A DNA stretch of 64,000 bases from Cryptomeria japonica. Its lineage: Eukaryota > Streptophyta > Pinopsida > Cupressales > Cupressaceae. The notes beneath the pieces were generated by a model that worked only from the letters and a program-made list of their open reading frames with translations, was not told the origin of the DNA and did not search any database. Positions 1 to 10,991 of this stretch are shown one piece after another (positions within the stretch are counted from its first letter, which is position 1; each line of letters begins with the position of its first letter). The position numbers and the translations under genes were made by a program. The stretch covers positions 659,570,292-659,634,291 of the forward strand of contig NC_081414.1 in the NCBI RefSeq assembly GCF_030272615.1, written 5' to 3'.

Positions 1-597
1 TTATGACAGATTACTATGACATGTAAGAGCTATTTCTAGGAGATTTCAATGACGGGTGAAGACATGCAAGACATGTGGCAACTTATAAAGTTGAGTACTG
101 TACACTCTTCCTCAATCGTGGGGTTCGGGGCATCCTCGAAATTTTTTTTAAGGTTCCTATTTTCTCGGAGAATGGTAAAACCCTAATACAGCTATCTTTG
201 GAAGTTGCCCTAAAAAGGAAAGCGCATAAGCATTTTTTAGGGTTACAAACTGTGATACGAAAAGAGTGTATTGTTGGTATGATATCATGCTACTGGATTT
301 GTCTTTAAGTGTCGATTGTCTCCTGAAAGAACTTGCATTGCAAGTGTGTTGTAACCGTTGTGTTGAAGATAATACATTGTGCAGGTTTTGGAGTGCTGGG
401 GTTTTTTACCGAAAGGTTCTCCCCAGGGTAAATCATTGTGTCATTCTCTATTTTCTGTATGCATGGTATAAGGTTGCAATATCTTTGTTAAAGTTGTTAA
501 CGAATCTGAAATTGTAAGGATTTAAAAGAATTTGCACAATACTTTCCTCTAGAGATTAGTGTAGGAAGTTGTTTCCGCACCCGAGTTTCCTTACACA
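1..597 (+). mobile_element. E0: 3' end of an LTR, cut by the window edge
   Basis: Non-coding sequence ending in TTACACA at 597. At 598 it meets, without transition, sequence matching the body of the E1 LTR (compare 38818 onward). The other E1 LTR copy has a further 75 bases of LTR terminus at this point, which are missing here, so an element has landed inside the E1 LTR and its right end is visible. The stretch around 400-450 (a TTTTTTACCG motif, then CCCC and GTAAATC) resembles the R-U5 part of plant Ty1/copia LTRs, and a CA-type terminus fits a plus orientation. The left end and target duplication lie outside the window, so solo LTR and full element cannot be told apart. No gene is seen here. 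Confidence 0.5.
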
Positions 598-2313
598 GGT
601 GTGGGACATTGCGCATATGAGGTTGAGTCTTCGGAGAAGGTCAGCTTCCTTTCCAACTAGACTGCAGTGTTGGACTAACCCAACACTTGTAGAGCTTTTT
701 CTACTAATCAAGAGGAAAAAAGGGGAGAAGGAATGTTGAAAGGGAAATGAGAGGTGATGTACCTAGATTGAATATGTTTCTTTCCCTTCCTGTGAATGCA
801 CAAGACATCAATAAACCACCCAAAAGCATACACAAATCTCAATCTAAAAACTATCTCCAAAGAAAAATAGGAAGGTTGGAACCTAGCTAGATGTTGAGAG
901 GGAATGAGGGATATCCGCAGATAACACATATAGGCAAAATTTAACATAAACTGAAATTAGGAGATAGAAGGAGAAAGATTGCAGAATAAGAGGTGAATAA
1001 CACACGGTATATTCGACAAGAGAGATAAGGTAAAACATATAATCTATTAACATAAAGGCAAGGCAATTACAGTTGCAGAAATGATAGAATTTTGTAAGAG
1101 AAAAGGGAGAAGAACCCCTTGAAAATGTTACAAATTTGCCTTTATAGATCAAGCATAACTCATATGGAACATTAGGTTCATAAACCCTAACTAATTAGGG
1201 TTAGGTTACAAAGGAAAGAGGATCAGATCTGATTGAGCAACGAACCCTGAACTTGGATGGCGTATGATGTCCTTATCATACCCAAAGAGTCTTCTGCATG
1301 CAATAAACGGGCATGGGCGACTGAGAGAAATGTCTGCAGAAGCCATGGCAGAGTAATGACAATCGTCCCTTGACCTCTTGAAGTGGTTGGAAAGAGATCA
1401 CATTTGATTTGGTTCAACGATGAGGTCAGAAACTAATTTTTGACCTATTAAGTCGACAACCACCCATGGGCATCAACTTGAAATTCAACGTCCACTTTAG
1501 GTTTAAATTTAGGCCACTCGATCTCCTCCATCACGCATAGATGGATGACTTCGATTGTCCATGAAAACAAGTTGGGCCTACCAGCTAAACAAGATTTATT
1601 ATAGTATCAAAGTCAAGGGTAGAACCTGCTCTTTAACCGATGTGATACTACGATGCACAACTTCACCTCGACCACCGCCAAGGTTACCGCAATCTCCCAG
1701 GGAAAAATGATCACTGCTCCTTAACTATTGTGGTATCAACTTTCACATCACCAAAATCCTATCGCCATATCACAAGGGTCAAGGGACAGTTAGCCATAAC
1801 CATTGCGACCTCGTGGTAACATTGTTAATCTTCTCATCATCCAGCTACCGCAACACTGCAAAAGGTCACTCTGGGGCTACCGCAAATGGTCGCGGTAGTG
1901 TAATAAGGCATTAGCGAGCACCGTCATACTGTGAAGAGGACCCCACCACCAGCTCCGACCATTGTGATACTACATCGAACAATCAATTACCATTGCAATA
2001 TCACAAGGGGAACCCAAAGGCAAGTCCTAATCATTGTGATAGAGCGGTAAACAATTAAAACATCTCCTGCCCGTCAATAACGGGTAAAAAGGGTCGATAA
2101 AAGAATGAATAAGCCTCCCTCTAGCGGTGGGTCTTAAGTGAAATGAATGCCCCAACTGGTCAACGTAGAAAAAGAACAAGGCCAAAAAAGCTAAGGAAAG
2201 AAGCCTTAAGGGGTTTAGGGTTTAGGTCTTTGGGGAAGTAACATGGTTTTAACCAGTAGATTATCTCAGATTGGTTATCTGCATGGCTAAGGTTGACACA
2301 AAAATGGTCAACA
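598..2313 (-). repeat. E1 3' LTR (left copy, end missing)
   Basis: Matches 38818-40452 along its length, for example the GCATATGAGGTTGAGTCTT block near 615 and the GGCTAAGGTTGACACAAAAA block near 2285. It ends in AACA at 2313, the inverted partner of the TGTT that starts the right copy. About 75 bases at its left end are absent because E0 lies there. A CCCTAA/TTAGGG inverted repeat sits at 1183-1202. No clear polypurine tract follows at 2314-2540, which is non-coding tail between the integrase stop and the LTR. Confidence 0.8.
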
Positions 2314-2544
2314 TTTCTAGTGACTTAGAGGGCATGGCAAGACTACCTGGCATATGATCAGTAGCCTGGAATAATCCATTGGGCGTAGAGTCAAGACTGC
2401 AACAAGATGAAAAACCTCTGCCTTCGCCACCTGCAAAAGATTAAAAAACTCTTCTATTTTAGGGGAGAATGGCATGCGCTCATGCATTTCTTGGAAAGCC
2501 TAAAGCTAACTAATATTTACAAGGATCACATATCACCTCAAAAT

Positions 2545-3630
2545 AAAGCTTTAGGGTGGATGCCATTGACTGCAATGGGGAGGGCCTCACCGCTAAGTCT
2601 GGATAAATGGAAGGAAATGGCCTCCTTACAGCTGACAATTACATATGGGCCACTCTAAATAGCATCAAATTTGGAATGCCTACCTAGCTTGGCTTGGTCA
2701 GCATCCCACCTTAGGACAAGGTCACCAACGTTGAATGCCCTATGAGTGGATTTTTTGTCAAAACTTCTTTTGACCTATCCTTGATGGATATTAAGGGTCT
2801 AGATGGCCCTACTCCTGATTTCTTCTAGCTCCATCAACTTTGCATATCTGACTATCAAGGCATCATTTTCCATGAGCTCTAGCTGGTGCACCAAGTCAAG
2901 AGAGGGCAATTCAAGAGATAAAGGAAGCCTTGTTTCTCTTCTATATACTAAGATGAAAGGTGAATTACCAATTGCTCTCTTAGGTGTGAGCTTGTCAGCA
3001 CATAAGGTTGTCCCCAACTTCAGATGCCAAGACCCCTGGTTGTCATCTAGAGTCCTCTTGATGATTTTGATGAGGTTCTTATTGGAGGACTTAGCTAGGC
3101 CATTCCCTTGGGATAGTAGTTTGTTGACGTCTTCAAATATATGTCATGCCAAATTGCTCATAAACTGATTTGAGCTCTGACAAAAGTCTTGGTGTTGTTA
3201 GATATGATGGTGGAAGGTGCACTGAATCTAGTTACAATTCCCTCCAGTAATTTAACCACTAAACTTTTAGTAGCATTTTTCAAGGGAACTGCCTCCGTCC
3301 ACCTTGTGAAGTAATCTATGGTGGTCAAAATTCACTTATGGTGAGCGCTTGACAAAGGATTAATTGGGCCAATAAAATCTAGGCCCCATTGAGTAAAGGG
3401 TTGATCAGTCTGTATAGGATGAAGAGGAAGGGTAGCCAACCTTCTTTTACCTGAGAAAAGGGCACACTCCTTACACCCCCTCACCCACCTGTGTGAATCC
3501 CTGAAAAGGGAAGGCCAACAGTAGCCTGCCCTGATTATTTTCATGGCAGTAGTCCTTGTAGAGAAATGACCACCTGAGGAACTGTCATGAAACTCTTCTA
3601 ATAGTCTGCTAACCTAATATTCTTTGATGC
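2545..3630 (-). pseudogene. E1 integrase (broken)
   Basis: Read on the minus strand from 3630 down. A His-His-Cys-Cys zinc finger is visible at about 3440-3590 (H at FHDSSSGGH, then GCKECA). The core starts with the first catalytic Asp in GLDFIGPI at about 3365. The second Asp region reads ISNNTKTF, with Asn where Asp is expected. A frameshift destroys the Glu region. The C-terminal module at 2545-2740 reads GDLVLRWD then GPYVIVS and ends at a stop near 2545, the usual end of plant gypsy integrases. Several stops and at least two frame changes make it non-functional. Confidence 0.8.
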
Positions 3631-4079
3631 ATCTCAATAAGACTCCATTTTAAGGTCCCTTTTGAATAAAATGCCATCCACTAATACATAAGGGATAGAC
3701 TGAAGCTTGAAGTGTCTTCTCTTAGTTCTATCAAAATTAGGAGGGCAATTACCATCCCTTAAGAAGGAAGTCGTGTCTTCAAACCAATTGGTTTGTCCAT
3801 ATTCATTGTCGGCCAGCCGTTCTTCCTCCTGTAACGCAAGGACAGTCTTTGGGTCCCTTTCAAATGATGCAACAAACTGCTCACATAGGCCCTTCCCTCT
3901 TACAAGCTTGGGGATTTTGATGTTGAGGTCATTTTCCATAGCCTTGGTGATCCATCCATTCCTCTTCTCACTAATATCCTTGTTTAGGAGAAAATCCTTC
4001 ACACTTGCATGTGTGACTAGGAGTTGAATCTGATTGTTAGATAACATGTGTCTAAACTTCTTCAATGTCCTAACCACAG
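3631..4079 (-). pseudogene. E1 gypsy RNase H, C-terminal half, and integrase linker
   Basis: The minus-strand frame begins with LKKFRHML at about 4060 and runs through a segment rich in acidic residues to YVLVDGILFKRD, the usual stretch between gypsy RNase H and the integrase zinc finger. The residues just before LKKFRHML would normally follow the YSYVEKQ motif, which is instead found at about 7580-7605. The RNase H has therefore been split by the E2 insertion. The downstream zinc finger follows directly in a different frame. Confidence 0.8.
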
Positions 4080-5462
4080 TGATGATTATTATCATAAAAG
4101 TCTTCCTGCTTGATGAACAACCTTGATCATCAACCTTGTGACACATTAAAACAACCTCCAAGTGTGAGAGCTTGCATAGTTGAGGCTGAGTCTCTGGAGA
4201 AGGCCAACTTCCTTTCCAATTAGATGAAGGTGTTGGTCTAACCTAACACAAAATAAAACCTAATCTATTTGTCTAAAGGGGAAAAGGGGAAGAAGAGATG
4301 CTTGAAAGGGGAAAAGAGGTTTGCACCTAGATTGGATTTGATATTCTCTGCCTATGACTACTCATAACACCAATAAAACTACCCAAGGATGCACAAAATC
4401 CTATCCTAATTAGTCTCCTAAGGATGAGTGAAGGTTAGAATTCTTGTAGGGTGGCAAGAGAGACTGATTCAGTCCATAGATGACATCTAAATAAGGATTA
4501 ACACAATCACTAAAGCCTAAAGAGATAAATGAGAATGCATTCAAACAAGAAGGTAACACATGACACAATTTTCCAAACTGAATGAAGGCAAAAGGAGTAA
4601 ATTTTTATTAATGCAAGGCAAGGCAAATTTACATATTCAAAGAAACATAAGTTCTCTGTAGAAGAAAGAAAGAAGATCCCTATAATAGGGTTACAAAATT
4701 GCCTTTGTAGCTTAGGCATAACTCGGATTGGATTGTAGTTAGAAACCCTAACCCTACTAGGGTTAGGTTACAAAATATCAGAGGGGTGGAATCAAATCAA
4801 GAAGTTAATCTGATTGCGAGTACACAACATCTTGGAAATATCCTTTGCTACTGGGAAGAAGCAAAAAATCTCTGTAGATGGAGAAGGTTTTGTATATGAA
4901 CGCAACATGGTGGCACTTTGCAAGGCAAAAAAGTCCTTAATACATATTGAATTGCCTTGAGAGGTGTCTGAAAACCTATTTGCACATCAATTTTGGACTT
5001 ATAGTGGAGGTCTAAGAGTGAGTGAGTCGAAATCAAATTAGATTTGGGGTCGACTAGGTCAGAAATTGGTCATTGACTTTCCAGTCACCAACCATGTTGT
5101 AGCATCGTAAATTGTACGCACTTGCTAGGGTGGTACAATTTCACACCTAGTTTAGCACCCGCCTTGGTGCATTTTGCATTTTGCATTGCTTTTTCCCTTT
5201 AGCACTTAATTAATTAAATTAATTAGGTCTAAGGTTCTATTTTATCATCTCCCATATCATAAAGTTGGGCCCTTTTCATTAAAGTGTGCCCCTTTCATTT
5301 TATTCCTCTAATACATCATTTAATCAAAAACCCTAATTAGGTCCTATTTTGAACTTGGGGGCTTGATTTCAAGGGTCAAAACATCTCAAAATCAGTTGTA
5401 ACTTCGGGATTCGCTCTAAAATCATCATATCCGACGGCCCTGAAAATTTGGTGAAAAGTTGT

Positions 5463-5496
5463 CGGGACCATGGCGCTCGGCGTGCACATGGTCCCG
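5463..5496. repeat. Hairpin in E3 LTR
   Basis: CGGGACCATG at 5463-5472 is the exact reverse complement of CATGGTCCCG at 5487-5496, with a 14-base GC-rich loop. It lies in an otherwise AT-rich LTR. It may be an RNA or DNA structure of the LTR; its function is unknown. Confidence 0.7.
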
Positions 5497-6239
5497 GACA
5501 TTTTTCCCAAAATTTTAGGAGCGCGATCCAATCATAAAATAAAGCTTAACCCCAAGAAATTGGCGGGAGATTCAATCTCTAGGTTGGCCAAAAGTTGAAA
5601 TTAAGACCTAGGGTTTCATACATAAGAGCTCTCTTTCTTCATTTGAAAGGATCCAAATTTTTGGTTTCAAGGACCTTCTAGGTAGCAAAAGAGCAGATCT
5701 TTGAAGACTTCAACAACATTCAACATCCATCCATCAAGCATCTATCAATTTCATTCATCCATTTAGGGCTTTGAAGGCATTGAAGAACAATAAGGGATCA
5801 CCGACTGAAGATTGGCTTGTACCCCTCCCTTGGGGTTGGGTATGATTTCATGTTGTTTTCATGTCTTTGCATAAGCTTCATCATATCATTTGTATTCATG
5901 CTTTAGATCACTTTGAATCTTGATTTGGAGCATTTACATTATCATTTACAAGCAATTAGGGTTTACTTTCTAGGTTGCCCTAGTTTGCTTAATTGCATTT
6001 TAGGATCTTGCACACACACAAGGTCTGCACACACATTACTTTTACAATACAATTTGGCTATTCGTAGAGGTGGAAATCACCAAAGCGGGGGTTTGACTAA
6101 GGCAAAACCCTATATAGCCGCCCACCATACCTTTTCAGATATAAGTGCAGGTTTCAGGATTCGGACGACGCCGCAAGTTGCAGATCCGACGGAAGCAGAT
6201 GGAGACTAAACTTCACACCAAATTTTAGAGCAAAATACC

Positions 6240-6330
6240 AGGACAGGGGCATGGGGCACCCTGGTCCTGCCAGGACAGGGGCGCTAGGTGCCCTGGTCCC
6301 TAGGACAGAGGCGTTGGGTGCCCTGGTCCT
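6240..6330. repeat. GC-rich hairpin minisatellite in E3 LTR, about 3 units
   Basis: Three units start at 6240, 6272 and 6302 with spacing 32 and 30. Each begins AGGACAG(G/A)GGC and ends GCCCTGGTCC or close to it. The two ends of a unit are nearly complementary, so each can fold back. A fourth, degenerate copy (AGGACAGTGGCGCCCGTGCC) begins at about 6408. The unit ends resemble the arms of the hairpin at 5463-5496. Confidence 0.75.
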
Positions 6331-7572
6331 TCTGTCAGACAGCAAGTTTCAGACAGCTTTTCAGGTTACCAAATAGCAGTTTCAAGTGCAGTTTCAGGAG
6401 CAGAATTAGGACAGTGGCGCCCGTGCCCTCGTCTCGAACATTTTCACTCAGATTTTAACTCTGGGTACGCATCTGCATTCTTGTCTTGTCCCTGTGTTTG
6501 TAGCTTTCCATTGTTTAACATCAATTCTGCAATTTTGTTATTAGTTCATACTTGCACTTTGAGGTTAGGAATTGAACTTGCATCATTTTATCTTTCAATT
6601 ACAACAAAGGAATAGAAACCCTAATAGGTAGCCCATGGCTCTCTCTTTCACAAAAAGAAGTAGCCAATTGTGTGATACCTCTAGGCTCTTTCGTATTCCA
6701 CAATGTGTGTCAAAAGGTAGGATTAGGACATGTTAGCCTAGAATTGCTTTTTTCCCCTACACACATGTCTAACAAAAAATTAAATTTCTAATGGTCTGTA
6801 GGATTTGAAATCTAGCCGTTAGATCCTCCAAGTCGCACACAGATGGACATGCAAGATCGTGCCACACAATCATCCAAGGGGCCCAACAAGAGTTTAAAAC
6901 ATTGTCATTCGATCTTCCCTTTATGAAAATCTGATGTCTGCCATCATGCCACGTAGCGGGCTAGACCCACTGGGTCTATCTCTATGCATGGAAGGGACCC
7001 CACCATGGGCTTTGGCCTTGTCACCAAGACATGGCCCTTCGACAAGATGGATTTTTCCTTTTTTCGCCGTTTGGAAGCTATGTCGAAAAGGCTTAATGAG
7101 TTCGCCAAGAGAAGGCCTTTCGGTAAGACCAAATTCTCGCCTTGCCAGTGTGAAAGCTTTGCCAAAAAGGGGTTCAGTGTTGTCAAGACATGGTTGAGGT
7201 CCTGCCAACAAAGGCCAAGAGTTATCCAAGAGAAGGCATTTCACTGAGATGGTTTTTGTGCTTTGTCATCTAGGGAAGCTTTGTCGAAAAGCTTGAGGAC
7301 CCCACTAGCCGGTAGAGGAAAAGAGGAAACCGACCCTACCATGGCATAAAACCCTTCAACCGGTAAAAGTCTTTAGTGATCACCGGTCGACCCGGTCAAC
7401 ATCCAAATATAAAATTAGAGCCCGAAAAGGATAAAAAGGCTTAAAAGCCTTAAAACTTAGGGTTTAGGGTTTTAGGGCTCTAGAAGGAGGTTTACCCTCA
7501 TGGTTTAGTAGCCAGTGAAATGTCTCTGAGCAGATTTCTTTAGGGCTAAGGTTGATATGAAATTAGTCAAAA

Positions 7573-8530
7573 ATGACCTGCTTCTCCACATAGCTATACT
7601 TAAGCTCATAATCTTTTAGACCTTCACTGAAAAAGGTGATGGGTTGCTCTAATTCATTTTCATTTAGCTATGTTAAAATAACTGAGATGCTTTCTTCTCC
7701 TCCCAAAGTATAGAGGTTGAATTCTTGTCATAATTGGGATTTACTAGGGTAGGGGCTCGAGCAATTACTTGTTTGATATGTTCAAAACCATCTTTTCCCT
7801 CCCTGGTCCATCTGAAAACTATATCCTTTTTTAACATGGTCGTGAGAGGTTTAACCATAGCAACCAGGTTTGGGATAAATCTCCTTACAAAGTTGATCCT
7901 ACCAAGGAAACTTTGCAAACCCTTTTTGTGACTTTGGATTGGGAGGGATAGAATTTCCTCCACCCTTTCTGGATCTATGGCCAAATCATCCCTTGATATG
8001 ATGTGTCCTAACAACCTATCCTGGTCGATAGCAAATACATACTTACTAGGATTTAAAGACGCACCATAGTCTCTGCATTTCTTGAATACCTGTTCAAGGT
8101 GACTGAAGTGGTATGATAAGTGCTTGGAGTACACAATTATATCATCTAGGTATACTAGCACAAATTATGCTAATACTCCCCTAAAGGATATATTCATAGC
8201 CTTTGAAAAGTACCACTTGCATTGGTTAGTCTGAATGGAATCTTACAATATGCATAGGTGTGCCATTTAGTAGTAATGGAGTCTTGAATTGGTCTGATTC
8301 TTGGACTAGGATCTGATTATATCCTAGATATCCGTCCAAGAATGAAAAGATCTTTGAACCACTTACTTTAGCCAATATTTGTTCCATGGAAGGAAGGGGA
8401 TAATGATCTTTAAGGGAGGTCCTATTGAGATCCCTAAAGTCTACGTATAACTTGATTTCCCCATTCATTTTCCTAATTGGAACAAGATTAGCTACCCAAG
8501 AAGAATGTTTTTTTGAAAAAAATAATATTA
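7573..8530 (-). pseudogene. E1 reverse transcriptase and N-terminal part of RNase H
   Basis: Read downward from 8530. The palm begins with NGEIKLYVDFRDLN and YPLPSMEQIL (8468-8380), then FSFLDGYLGYNQI. The catalytic motif VYLDDI has its YLDD at 8141-8152. LLGHIIS, GLQSFLGRINFVRRFIP and the RNase H start (PITFFSEGLKDYELKYSYV near 7590-7650) follow. Frame changes lie near 8165-8225 and 7680. The usual FGLTNAGATFQ segment between 8160 and 8225 is damaged or lost. The rest of RNase H continues at 4079 beyond E2. Confidence 0.85.
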
Positions 8531-9033
8531 GATTCTATGAGCTTGACAACTCCTTCCCCATTAAGGTTTCAACCTTGGGATTTATGGGTCTTTTCTTTTG
8601 TCTGATAGGCCACCCATCTGGATATAACTTTATGGTATGTTGGGTCAGACTAGGGTCAAACCCTTTCAGATCTTCATAAGTAAAAGCAAATATATCATTA
8701 TATTCTTTACAAAGGTTGACAAAGACCTCCTGGTCTAGTTTGGAACATACCTTTCCTAAGTTGAGAGTTCTTCCATCAGCCACTGAGATTGACTTGTAAT
8801 TTCCTTTCCTTGCGGCTAGATTCATATCTTTCCCCTTCACTTGACCATTTGAATTGAAAAACCCCTCCAAGGTGATTAATCCTTTGGGCAACTTGTTTGA
8901 AATGAGCTGCATGATTTGATCTGCACACTGAATCTTTAGTAGGGATTGATTTTTGACTAGGAACTCCACCTCTTCCTGTAAAAAGTTGATAATTTGCTGA
9001 TCTGAATAAAAAAATTGCCAATTAACTTGATTT
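8531..9033 (-). pseudogene. E1 linker between archaeal-type RNase H and RT
   Basis: Minus-strand frame with segments typical of plant Tat-like pol upstream of RT: an acidic stretch, GLITLEGFFN, then MNLAARKGNYKSIS, DGRTLNLGKVCS and a region ending GFDPSLTQHTIKL near 8590. It joins the RNase H upstream and the RT downstream with a frame change near 8530. No enzymatic motif was recognised in it. Confidence 0.75.
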
Positions 9034-9490
9034 TCAGGTACAATAGGCCCAACCATATGCCATGAATTGTTGCTCTTTCTTGTTCACAATATGAGATGGT
9101 ATTCTGTGTTGAGCACCAACTACTCCCATCCTGTTAGCATGTTTGTTCTGATTCCTAGCAACATTAGATATATTGAAATCTTCAAACTCTTCCATTAAGT
9201 CCCAAATTCTATTCTTGTAAGATCTAAGAAAGTTGATCTTGGTTATGCTTTGATCTCTAACCTGATTGACAACCAACTCACTGTCCCCATGTACTGCACG
9301 TAAAGCTTTGATTCCTCTTCCTTGTGATATTTGGAGACCTAATACCAATTCTTCATACTCACCCACATTATTGGTGCAACTAAAATGAAGTCTGAATAAA
9401 AAATAGTATTTATCCTTGTCAGGAGAGATGAGTAATACACCAACCCTTGCACCATTTTTTCTCTTGAGCCATCAAAAAACATATTCCACA
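9034..9490 (-). pseudogene. E1 archaeal-type RNase H, located upstream of RT
   Basis: Read downward from about 9490: MFFDGSREK with the first catalytic Asp, a one-base frame change, then GVLLISPDKDKYYF, CTNNVGEYEELVLGLQ with the catalytic Glu, VHGDSELVVNQV with the next Asp, and ARNQNKHANRMG near the end. The last motif normally reads HAD; here it is HAN, so a fourth catalytic position appears lost. This is a second RNase H, separate from the one that follows RT (7590-7650 and 3631-4079). Its place between protease and RT differs from E9 in this window, where it lies after the gypsy RNase H. Confidence 0.85.
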
Positions 9491-10064
9491 ATCTCTTAAT
9501 ATCGTTACATGCCTTGGTGATATTGGGAATAAAAGTGCCTTCCTCATGAATTCAGTAAGTACCAAGACCTGTGTCTATAACTTCAATGATTATATCAAAT
9601 TGAAAAGAATTAGCTCACTCATCAAGCAGGTAGTTAGGGACCTCCTCCAAAAAATTAGCAGGGTCTCTGACTAAACAGTCTTGCTTTTCATTATGGAGAG
9701 TACAATTCATGTTTATAGGGCTCAAAATATAGGACTCAATGTGATCCTTTACAATGGGCTCTACCTTTATGGTAACCTTTGTATCATATCTTGTTCTAAA
9801 TAGCATATGGGACTAGTTCTAATATAGGTATCCTCCTATCTTGGCAGTAAACTCCCTTGATAAAAAAATAGTAAAGAAGGAAGGGAGGTCGATGATTAAA
9901 ATGTCTTGTAAGACACTACAACCAGGGCACGCATGTAAGGTCAAACATAAGTCCCTAATCACTCCCACTGTTTGAAATAAAGTGCCATCGAGTTGGACAA
10001 GTCACTTAGCCACAAGTTCATATGAATACCTAGATGGTCGACTGCATTCTTGGGCATGACTGAG
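9491..10064 (-). pseudogene. E1 protease, C-terminal part, and linker
   Basis: From 10064 down, the frame reads SVMPKNAVDHLGI, the direct continuation of the DSGASS protease active-site motif found at about 23545-23570. It runs on to a linker with RTRYDTKVTIKVEP and YILSPINMNCT at 9806-9700, ending before the RNase H. Stops and frame changes are present. The insertion of E4 lies exactly at this break. Confidence 0.75.
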
Positions 10065-10837
10065 TGATGCAGGAGCATCCCAGGTTCACAACAATCTTGC
10101 ATCAATCAATAACATTTTCCTTTCTATTTTGTTTTCTATTTGTAGTTTCAGTTTTCCTTTCTATGTGTCCCGGTTTTGGCTCACGATCCTGTGGAGTTGG
10201 ATTCTACTTGAAGACTTGATCATCTTTCTTGCTTTCAGACCACACCTCATTTGGAACAATTATCGGCAAGATATCGCTACCAGTTTCAATGAAAGTTTCT
10301 TGTTACCAGTTGCCTGAGACCTACTATGGTGATCTATCAGAACCCATTCCGAATATTGTGGTGCCTTGAGAATTGATTTCGATGTTCCTTGGCATGTGAC
10401 CGACCTTTTCCCGTGATCTACATTTCATCCTTTGGATTTTCCGGAGGAATCTCTTGGCGGAGGCCGACCTTGTTCATTTTGCTCATTAGGTCTTGTTCTT
10501 CGGGTTTCGATCCCTTTTGGGCTGACTGGATCCTTTGGATCGATATATATTTTTAATCATGCTTTAGAATGTAATTAATTTAGAATCAATCAGAGTATTA
10601 GATATATAGACTATGACTAGAAGATAGATCATTCGATTCAAGGTCCCAGTTGTGACCTATTCTACCAAGCATGTGTGCCAGTATGTTGTAACCCGGTTGG
10701 ATGCAATTAAATTTTATGCAATAAAACTATTTGTTCTGCATTGCCTCCATAATATATATGTGTTTCCATTGTGTTTACTCTTGCTAATCAGTCCAGACTG
10801 ATCTCCTTGAGGTCCCTCCTCACTGGTGACTTCTTCA
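10065..10837 (+). repeat. E4 5' LTR
   Basis: 773 bases, homologous to 22736-23538 along its length (for example CTCTTGGCGGAGGCCGACC near 10451, against CTCTTGGCAGAGGCCGACC on the right). The right copy has about 30 more bases, including a TTACCGGTT insertion-like stretch. Terminal bases are TGA and TCA. Confidence 0.85.
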
Positions 10838-10839
10838 AG

Positions 10840-10851
10840 TGGTATCAGAGC
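10840..10851 (+). promoter_or_regulatory. E4 primer binding site (tRNA-iMet type)
   Basis: TGGTATCAGAGC begins two bases after the LTR end at 10837. It is the standard complement of the 3' end of plant initiator methionine tRNA, where minus-strand DNA synthesis starts. The leader after it runs to 10991, where E5 interrupts it. Confidence 0.9.
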
Positions 10852-10991
10852 GAAGTTTCGTTCCGGAAGTTGCGTGTCCTGAATTTTGTTGTAGGGTGGC
10901 GAATTGCGGATCCAACCTTTAATTACAAAGGACTAGCATGAATAAATGGTGTGAAGAGGAACTAGGAATGGTGGAGTGTGTGGGAATGCAG

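Larger units (their letters stand above)
5098..6763 (+). mobile_element. E3: solo LTR with target duplication CATGT
   Basis: Starts TGTAGCATCG and ends CCTACACA. It is flanked by the 5-base duplication CATGT at 5093-5097 and 6764-6768. On both sides the sequence is E2 LTR, so removing 1,671 bases restores E2. No gag or pol is present. The length (1,666 bases) suits a gypsy LTR. It contains a 10-base-stem hairpin at 5463-5496 and a hairpin-forming minisatellite at 6240-6330. A possible TATA-like stretch (CATACATAAGAGC near 5620) suggests plus orientation, but this is weak. Confidence 0.8.
4080..7572 (-). mobile_element. E2: solo LTR of an E1-related family inside E1 RNase H
   Basis: The left part (4090-5097) aligns with the start of the E1 LTR, including AACCTTGTGACACATTAAAA then CTCCAAGTGTG and the GTTGAG(G)CTGAGTCT block. 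The right part (about 6770-7572) aligns with the LTR remainder (CGCACACAGATGGA, then GGGCTAAGGTTGATATGAAA). Leaving out E3, the length is about 1.8 kb, close to one LTR. There is no internal domain, so it is a solo LTR left by recombination. Flanking E1 pol sequence reads YVEKQV on the right and TLKKFRHML on the left, placing the insertion within RNase H. I could not find a clean 5-base duplication (CACAG at left, ACCTG region at right), so the ends are uncertain by about 10 bases. Confidence 0.7.

Noticed and set aside
6934-7247. Overlapping open frames on both strands
   Set aside because: They lie inside the E2 LTR, have no domain motifs and occur in several frames at once.
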